DNA from: Phoronis ovalis
Lineage: Eukaryota; Phoronida; Phoronidae
Direction of reading: 5' to 3'
Length of the DNA stretch: 25,115 bases
NCBI GenBank assembly: GCA_028565635.1
Contig: JAOXYB010060279.1
Span: 1-25,115 of the forward strand
Both the position numbers and the translations under genes were made by a program. Below the pieces are notes generated by a model. The model saw only the letters and a program-made list of their open reading frames with translations, searched no databases and was not told the DNA's origin. Below are positions 13,101 to 22,100 of the stretch, piece by piece; positions within the stretch are counted from its first letter, which is position 1, and each line of letters starts with the position of its first letter.

Positions 13101-16100
13101 GCCATATAGATGGGTGGGTGTTATATAAGTTATGTTGTATTTTAGTATGACTTTGAAAACTGGGTCAAGCGGTGATCTGAAACTTCGAAATTTGTTTGCA
13201 GCCATCAAGCGGTTTGCCTACATGTATATCTTAAAAACTGTGATACGTATAGGGATCATTTTAAATCAGAAGGTAATGGAGGCTTAAATACAGGTCTATG
13301 TTGATTTTGACTCAGAATCACTTCCAATATAATATGGCTAACTGATGGTTTTAAGAAGGCCATATAGGTGGATGCTGGGTAGTATAAGTTAAGTGGTGTT
13401 TTTGAATGACCTTGGAATGTGGACAATTGTTGATACGATAATTAGGCATTTCTCCCGAAGTCGTCAAAATTGTTTTTTGCCAGTTCTTGCAAACTCTGAG
13501 AGAACGCTTTAATTCAGAAAATAAATAGAAGTCAAAATACAGGTCAAGTTTGAATTTGAACTGGATCACTTCCAAAATGATCAACTGGTGGCCATATTTG
13601 TTCCTGTAGATGATACCTTGATAGCAGGTTTAGTTAGTTATTATCAGAGCAGTTTAATTCAGCAGGTACATATGTAAGTAGACGCCAAAATATAGGTTAA
13701 GTTTGACTTTATCCTGGATCACTTCCAGTATGGCCGACTGGTGGCAATGTTTATTATCGAGATGGAAAGAAAAAGAGTTGCCTGGATGATTTAAGGATGG
13801 ATTTATGAAAGTGATAGGTGTATGTGTGTTAGGTGATATTTTAGAAGAATGACCTTGAAAACTGGGTCAACTTGATATGAAAATTTGCCTTTTTCCCGAG
13901 CAGTTGGCAAGCTGGCTGTTTTTACACAGATCCTAAAAACACTGATACGTAAACAGATCACTTTAATTCAGAAAGTGAATAGCAGTCGAAATATAGGTCA
14001 AGTTTGAATTTGAACGGGATAATTTCCAACATGGCTGTCAACCATGTTTGTTCCCATAGATGGTGCCCCGATAAGCTAAAACTTAAGGAAACAACTTTAA
14101 CTGTGATGGACAGACTTCTTTTTGTTTTATTTAGCATGTGACAACATCTACTGACTGCTTTTATTCTTAGCCTATCTTTTCTAGCTGGCTAAAAAAATTA
14201 TGTTTTTATTTTCATGCTGGTACTTTTTAGGAAGAGGAAGAAATAGAATATACTGAAGATGAGGAGGCCATTAAAGCTTATTTAGAAAATGATGAACCAA
14301 TACCTAATGAAGTACTGGAGAACATTGTCACAGATTGGTTTAACAAGGAATCATTCAAGTTAGTAATATTGCTTATGAATTTTGTGGTTTTGTTGATAAG
14401 GAGTGAAAAAAACTATGATTTTGATAAGAGGAACATAACACTAAAAATCTCCATTTTGCTGGCAGTAAATATCCAAGGGGTCCGACTCATATATATTACT
14501 GGTACCCATGTGCATGAATGGGTTTTCAAAAAGCTCCTAAATGCATTTTCACATTTCAAATTTTGACCTTATTTTATCTGACTGGAAGAAATTTTAGATA
14601 CCCTAAATGCGTTGATAATTTTTTTTTGCCAGTGGAAAATGCCCAGGAAACGGAATTATGGGAAATTGACTCAAACTTTTGCAAACATTAGGCAATCGCA
14701 AATTTAACTTTCAAGATGAAGTTTGATCAGTTTATTTCTTTGACTCTCATACTACATGTGAATTATCCGATTTGTAGATCCACTGGCTTTGTGTTGGAAG
14801 GATTTCCACGTACACCAGAAGAAGCACGTTGGATGGGGGAAAGTGGTCTTTTCCCAGATGCTGCCATTGTATTATCTGTAGAAGATACTGATGTCATAGG
14901 ACGTCTCTTGCCTCCTAAAATGGATAAATGGAAAATAAAACGAGATAAGAGGCTTGCTAAAAAAGAAAAGGCAAAAGCAAAGGCTAAGAAAAAGAGGGTA
15001 TGTATTTGATACATAATGCTGAAAAATGAAAATTGTGACCAGCTAACTACCGGTTGTAGTTGTGTAAATATACCTTTTATGATGTATAGAGAAAGCTTCA
15101 GATTTCATTGACTTCAAGTGTTAGATAACATGCCATTTGATTTACAAAACAAAAAGAGCATACATTAGGTATCAGTTTGTTAACAGTTTTGCAGCTAATG
15201 AAGTAATACCATTACAGTAATTTTTGGTATTTGTTAGGTAACAATTATCCAAATCACAGGATATCTATGGTTAACTTCGTGCTTGGTGTGAATGGCTTGC
15301 AATGCAGATAACTGCATAGTCACTTTTCATGCAACTATGGTGTATCAGTGAACTATAAAATTACTGGTATGACCCGTCTACATAATTGTTATGCCTAATT
15401 GCCCTCATGCATAACAAAACCATAATTACGGTATTCTTTCAATAGTTGCATTACTATAAATTTACAATGCTAAACGGTATTGCTCATTATTGCCCAATTT
15501 TTTTGAAAATGCGATGTTATTTAGGATGCAGAAATCCAAAAACGACGTGAAGAACTTTTGAAAGAGCAGGCAGAAAAGAAAGCTCAACGTTTAGCAGAAA
15601 AAGAGGATAGAGACTCTGATGAGGAAGTTGAGGAGGAAGAAGAAGAAGAGGAGGAGGAAGAAGAAGATATTGAAGCTATTTTAGCAGAAGAGTTTGAGGT
15701 AAGCTTCACTGAAATAAAACAAAGCTAAATTATTATGATTAATTTGTATATAAAACATGAGTCCAGTCATGTGTTTCACTAATCTGTCCTTTGCTCTTTA
15801 CTACTCAATGGAGGCAAGTCAAATATTTATATTAACAAAAAATCAAATATGAAAAGGTTATACGATAATACGATGTGATAATCTGTCATTATGACACAAA
15901 ATTTATACTGTTATTTCATGCTAATATTTAAAAAAAATATTGTTTATTTTACATTTCATAGAAGATACCTGTTGTAAGACTTTGAAAGTGGAATTTTGCA
16001 CATGAGTGGCATGCACTCTTATTTTTATATTAAAATATGAATTGGAACAGTTTGTAAAAATATTTTGAAAAATCAGGAATTTCAGTTTTTTTTCACTATT

Positions 16101-19100
16101 TTATTTGGTTCCAAATACTTCAAAATTAACTTTGTAATTATTATTATTTTGAATGTATTTTTTAAAGTTTTCCTTTGAATATGGACAATAATATTATGAT
16201 TCCTGCACAATTTCCTTTTTGTCACACATTTTTGTGCTTCTAGAGTTTAATACTTTTCAGAAATCTCGTGGTGTGTCATATTTTTCTGTACACTGTTGGT
16301 AGTTTTTGCCATTGTATAATCTTCAATCCTGATTAGAGCCATTCAAAAATAACTATGGAATACAACTTTTTTCATACCTCACCACCCAAAAATATAAATT
16401 ACATTGCCAACTGTGTGATACACTCATGGAAAAAAATAAAAAGTGACTTTAATCTCCCCATATTTTGGTTGTTCTACCATTTCGAGATTTTTCTTATTAT
16501 AAGTACAGAACAATTGTACTGGATTAAATTGTATGGAGTCAGCAAAAATATGTTTAATAGTAATTCTTAAGCTGCAACTTAATTTCTTAAATATTTTTCA
16601 CAATAATTGCTATGTGGATATACAAGTAGGTTATTATAGTTCTGTTGTACTTTAAATAAATAATTAAAACTATGTTGACAGGAGGAAGAAGAAGAAGAGG
16701 ACGAAGACGAGGAGTTGGAGGAAGATGCAACTGACAGAATGACCAATGATATGAATGAAGTGTATGACAATGATGTCAACAGGTAAAAACATTGCTGTTA
16801 TATAGTCAAAAAACTAATTTCAAATTAATCACAATTTATTAGATTAAGCTTTCAATTATGAGTGTTTTTCATAGCAATAAAGTGATATTTGTAGGGATCA
16901 TATTTCACATTTTTCTTTCAATGAGCAGGCTTTCTGGCTTACTTTACTATATGTCCATTTCTAGTTTTGATTACTTTTTTATTCTTTGCATGATGATGTG
17001 ACTGCCAATGAAAGGTACATCATCATCAACTCAAGAAAATGTCTGTATTCTTTTCTAAACAGAACATATCATTGCTTTTATTTCAGGTTGGCTAGTGTTC
17101 AAGAAGTTTTAGAAGAGCTCCTCATACCCAGAATTGAACTTGATGGTGGGCGCAAACCACACATTGTCCGATATCAGCTGTCCAAGCAACTAAAACCTAT
17201 GGTAGCATACAGACAAAGTTTATTTGAAAGATGTTATGCTATCAATGAAAAATTAGCCAGAAAGATGCTACAAGTTGGATACAAGCAACCTAGTAGATTT
17301 GGACGCTGGTGTCCAGTGCAGGTTTGTGTCATATTAGTGATCTGGTACAAAATGCCATAGTCCTCTATAATTCTGCATTGTTTGTAATTAATATATGTTT
17401 ATTATAAAGTTTTGTAGCTATATACTCTTACATTTACAATAGTTATTATATTTACAAGTGCCTAAAAAGATTTTAATTAGAGAAGCTTAATACACACATG
17501 ATTTGTAGAATAGTACAATAATTAAGTAGTGTGTCATTTACCTCTTTAAAACATTTTGCCATTTGGGCCCGTTGATTAGTATTTACTATAATTACATGAT
17601 AGGGTAGGTTTGTTTTTTATTGGCACATTGCTGAGATGAGTTTTCAAAGTTAAATTTCAGTTATAACCTGCCAACTATTCCAGTTGCTTTTTTCATTCCG
17701 ACCAATATATAAGAATTGAAAGAAATTGCTTTTGCTACAAAATTATGTGTAATGTATCAACTCTGTATGACTGTATTTTAGCTCCTTGATGGTGAATGCA
17801 TTCAGCCCATGCAAGGTCCAGGATATACTACTTACCCCTGTGTCTATAGGCAGCACATCTATTACTGTTCTTCTCATGAAAATAGGGAAGCATTCTTGCA
17901 AGATCCTCTAATGTATTTGAAACAGCCATCCCCTAAACCTGTTGTGCCAATAAGATTAGCTATTGTTGGACCTCCAAAATCTGGAAAAACGACATGTAAG
18001 TTTTATTATGGTGCAAAATAATCAGTTCAAAGGAATATTTCTGATCATTGAAATGTTTTAAAGGCTTAATTTTGTATAAAAGGATGTTTGTTATCTTAGT
18101 CATCAACTTAAAATATGACTGAACAGGAACAGGGGCAACTAGTAAAAAGTCCTTTTTTCCTGTTCTTTACAGTGGCAAAGAAATTTGAAGAAGTGTATGG
18201 AGTGGTGTGTATGTCCATTGGTGAAGCCTTAAGAACTGTGCTCACCATACAGCCGAAGAGTGAGTTAACCAAGAGCCTTAATTCATACCTGAAGAAAGGT
18301 TTAACTGTACCCGATGAGCTGATGGTACAAGCATTAGAAGTGGCCTTAATGGACATGAGGTGTCAAACAAGAGGGTACGTAACAGCAGCATAAATTATCT
18401 CCATGCATGAACACGCATTTATTTCCAATAAATTTCTAAGATCTGGTTAAATTTGGTCAATCGTAATTTGGCAAACTAGATGAAGATGCTGTATAATGAC
18501 GCTTCTGAAAGCTTTTATTGTTTAAGCTTAACCATTTTGTTCCATAGATGTCTAAATTTAGTACTTAGTTATTTGCAATCACTAGGTGGCATTTGTGGTC
18601 ATGAAACAAGGGCTTTGTGAATGCACAATTATGCAGTTCTCTGTACATCAGATTTATTCAATCTCAAAAAATGGAATTGTGCGTATGATTGGATTTCTGA
18701 TCTCTAAATTACCACTTAGTATATGCAAGTAGTCTAATGTTGGATTTGAACAAAAATGATTGCCACAAATCTGCCACCATCAGCATGCACTTCCATTATA
18801 ATATGATTTGTTGAGAAAAATTAAATGCAACAGCTTAGATACTGAATTTTACTACACGTATATGTTAAAAGTATGTTACTTTTTGTGTGTTTTACAATGT
18901 TTACTGTAAACTGTCTAATAGAAATGTTAGTTCTGATTTCAATAAATTTAATGTTTGTTATTAAATATATTAACCACGATCTAAAGAATCAAAAAATCAT
19001 AAAGGTAAGTTAATGCTTACAAGTGACATTTTGTGCTGTGTTTTTCAGTTATTGCTTGGATGGTTTCCCAAATACCAAAAAGCAAGTTGAACTGATGACT

Positions 19101-22100
19101 GAATTGAGCATCATTCCTGTTCGAATGATTGAGCTAAAGGTTGATAGCAAGGAAGCTATGGTTAGAGGCACAAAAGACAGAGTCAGCCCAAATAAGTAAG
19201 TGACTGTGTCTATGCACCCAGTTTTATGCTCCAAATTATATTTTATGCAAATTTATTTGTAAACTGTATAATTACTGAATAATAAAGGTGTGATTTGATT
19301 TCATTAGTTGTTTGTATAAACTAGACGAAACACAAGTAGCTTGTGGTTCCATTGAAACAGTTCACATCAGAAATTATTTTTATCTTAAAAATACCAATGT
19401 GTCCAATAGACTATTTGTACACACTTGAAGGCATTAATTAGTGTCACAGACCCAACTGAGCCCACAATTTTTTGTTACATAAATGGAAATCATGCAGATT
19501 TGTAGGTGCTTGACAACTAATATTACCTGTTACCTGTGTCCAACGTGTGTTAAAGGTTTTCAGTAAATGCACATATAAATTAAAAAATGGTATCATATCA
19601 TTAAAAACAAATTTACTTCTGTCTAATATTTATAATATACTTAAAACTAAGTACTTTTTATTCTGTAGGCCATATGCTATGCATGACAGTTCTCAAATAT
19701 TAGCAATCAAACTGGCTGCATTTAAAGAAAGAATTGACCCAATCAGAGAATGGTATAAGAGTGAGCATATGAATTACATCTTACTTGAAGGCGAGAGATC
19801 AAAGTGGTGGGTGTGGCATCAGGCCTTAGATATAGCCAAACATAGTGTCACAACTATACAGACATACTTGCAGAGGGTTGATGCCGGTAAGTCTTGTCCG
19901 GAAGACATTAATGCAGAGCGTGACAAAGGTTTTGATATTAAATGCTACAGCACAAGGAAACCTTGCATCTATTTCATAAATTCACAATTATGATTGAACA
20001 TGTATAAAACATCGGAATACAAAGTAACCATAATCATCATTTTGGTAAATAAAGATTGAAGCAGTTACATGTGTGCTATACATCATAATAAAATATACAA
20101 ATTTACCTTTTCTTTATAGTTATTGTTAAAAAACTAAAATATGATTTTATGTATTTCAATTATTGTAAGGGGAAGACAATTTAACATGATTTTATGTTTA
20201 AAACTTCTTTGCAGGTAATGCTGCTTCAATACATGACATGTGTATAACACCAAAAGAGTTTCTTGTTCGAGTTGGAGATTTTGATCAATACTGTCCAGTC
20301 AATTTAGCTCTTCGAGGTGAACTTGTGGACTGTTCTACAAATCATACTCTTGAATTTGCTGCTGAATTCCGAGGTCATTATTACAAAATGAGTGGCAAAC
20401 AAGAGTTAGAGCAATTCTTAGCAGAACCAGAGAAATTTGTACCACCATTTGCACCAAAAAAGTTGCCATCCCCAGATATGCTGCCAAAACGCAGAACGGC
20501 TCAAGAAGTTAAGCAGATGTTCCCGAAACAGATAGAGTTACAGGGATATTGCCCTGTTACATTCAATGATGGGAAATTAAGGTATGCAGTTTGCAGTTGC
20601 ACATACACGTTTCCATATATCTTATTAAATTTTTGTTAATTTTTATACTTACAGTCTTAAAACTGATTTTATTTAAGTAGAGCTACAAAAGATTTGGTTT
20701 TGTTTGTGTGCACTGCAGGTGCGTTGGTTTTGTTTATAACATGCACAACCAGTTCAAGTAACCATCTACTGATATCATGAACACCAACAGCCATATTATT
20801 GTTGAATGCCAAAAATGGTTGATTAAACTTGCAAATAGTAGAAGATTAGTGTTCAATTTCAGTATGTAAGAAAATCATATTCCTTATATGGCAGTCGTAG
20901 GTTTAACAAAAGCATCTCCTATTTAGTTAAAATGTTTTTATATCAACAGTTATCCTATAATAATTGTTTTTTCTGTTTTAGATATGAAGCAATTATTCCT
21001 GGTAATCCAGAACTAGTAGTAGAATATAGGCAAAAACTTTATTACTTTGAGAGCGAGGAAAAGCTACAAAAATTTATGAGGTATTTATAGATAATCTGTT
21101 TACTTTCTAGTCCAATTAACCATCACGACAACGTCAAAAAAAATATCTTTAGTGTTCATTGCAGATAAATATGTATGATTTTCGAAGTTCTTTTTACAAC
21201 CAGCTTTAATTAACTTAGTCTGTTTAAGTCCTGTTGTGTTGTTAAAAAGTCATAAATCATCAAAAGCTATCATATGAACAATATTTGATAACTATAAAAT
21301 ATGTCTATCATCTTTCAATTATTTGATAATACAGCACTGCTAGTTGTTAAGATCTAAGGACTCCTAAGAGCACTGCAACTAAATCTCTTTTGACAGGTTA
21401 CCAGAACATTACTGGGACTTAAAGCTTCCTCACAAGATCCCTCCAAGGAAAGAACCTGTCCAAGTTTCAAGTTTACCTATGCTTGGCTATATGGAACAAT
21501 CAGTTGCAACAGCTATTACCAAATCTATGACTGCTGTAGGATCGTTTAAACCAAAGTACCCCTTCTTGTCCCCATCTAGATCAGCATTACTGTATGTTGC
21601 CTATCACTTAAAAGGTGAGTAGCTAAATTTTTTATATGAGTGGGAAAGGTTTCTAATTTGAACTTTTTCACATAGTCTTGCATTACTGAATTTTATTAAG
21701 CTGGTCTTTTTATAAATTGCAACATAGTTTGAAATTCAATGAAATACGTGATTATAATTATGTTGGTTTGTAATTGTAAAATATAATATTCATGGTTCTT
21801 CTAGTATCAATTATTTTTTAAAACTAAACTAATACCAAAGAGTATAATTAATATTTATTTTACAAAAGAAATTATTTCATTATCAATATTTTTAATTTTT
21901 TGTTTGCAGCATACAATCCTAAAAGTTCTGAATATATCCGTAAGAAGTACAAACAGAAGTTGATGAAATTTGAAGATACCTGTGAACTAATCAAGTATTT
22001 AGGAGATACTATGAGTGTGAAATTCAAAGAACCAGAACAAAGACCTATAGATTTTGATCATAAACTTGATCAATTTTTAGCTCTTAAAGAAATGCCACAA

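Noticed and set aside
16579-16779. Minus-strand Ser-rich open frame
   Set aside because: Antisense shadow of the poly-Glu exon at 16682-16782.
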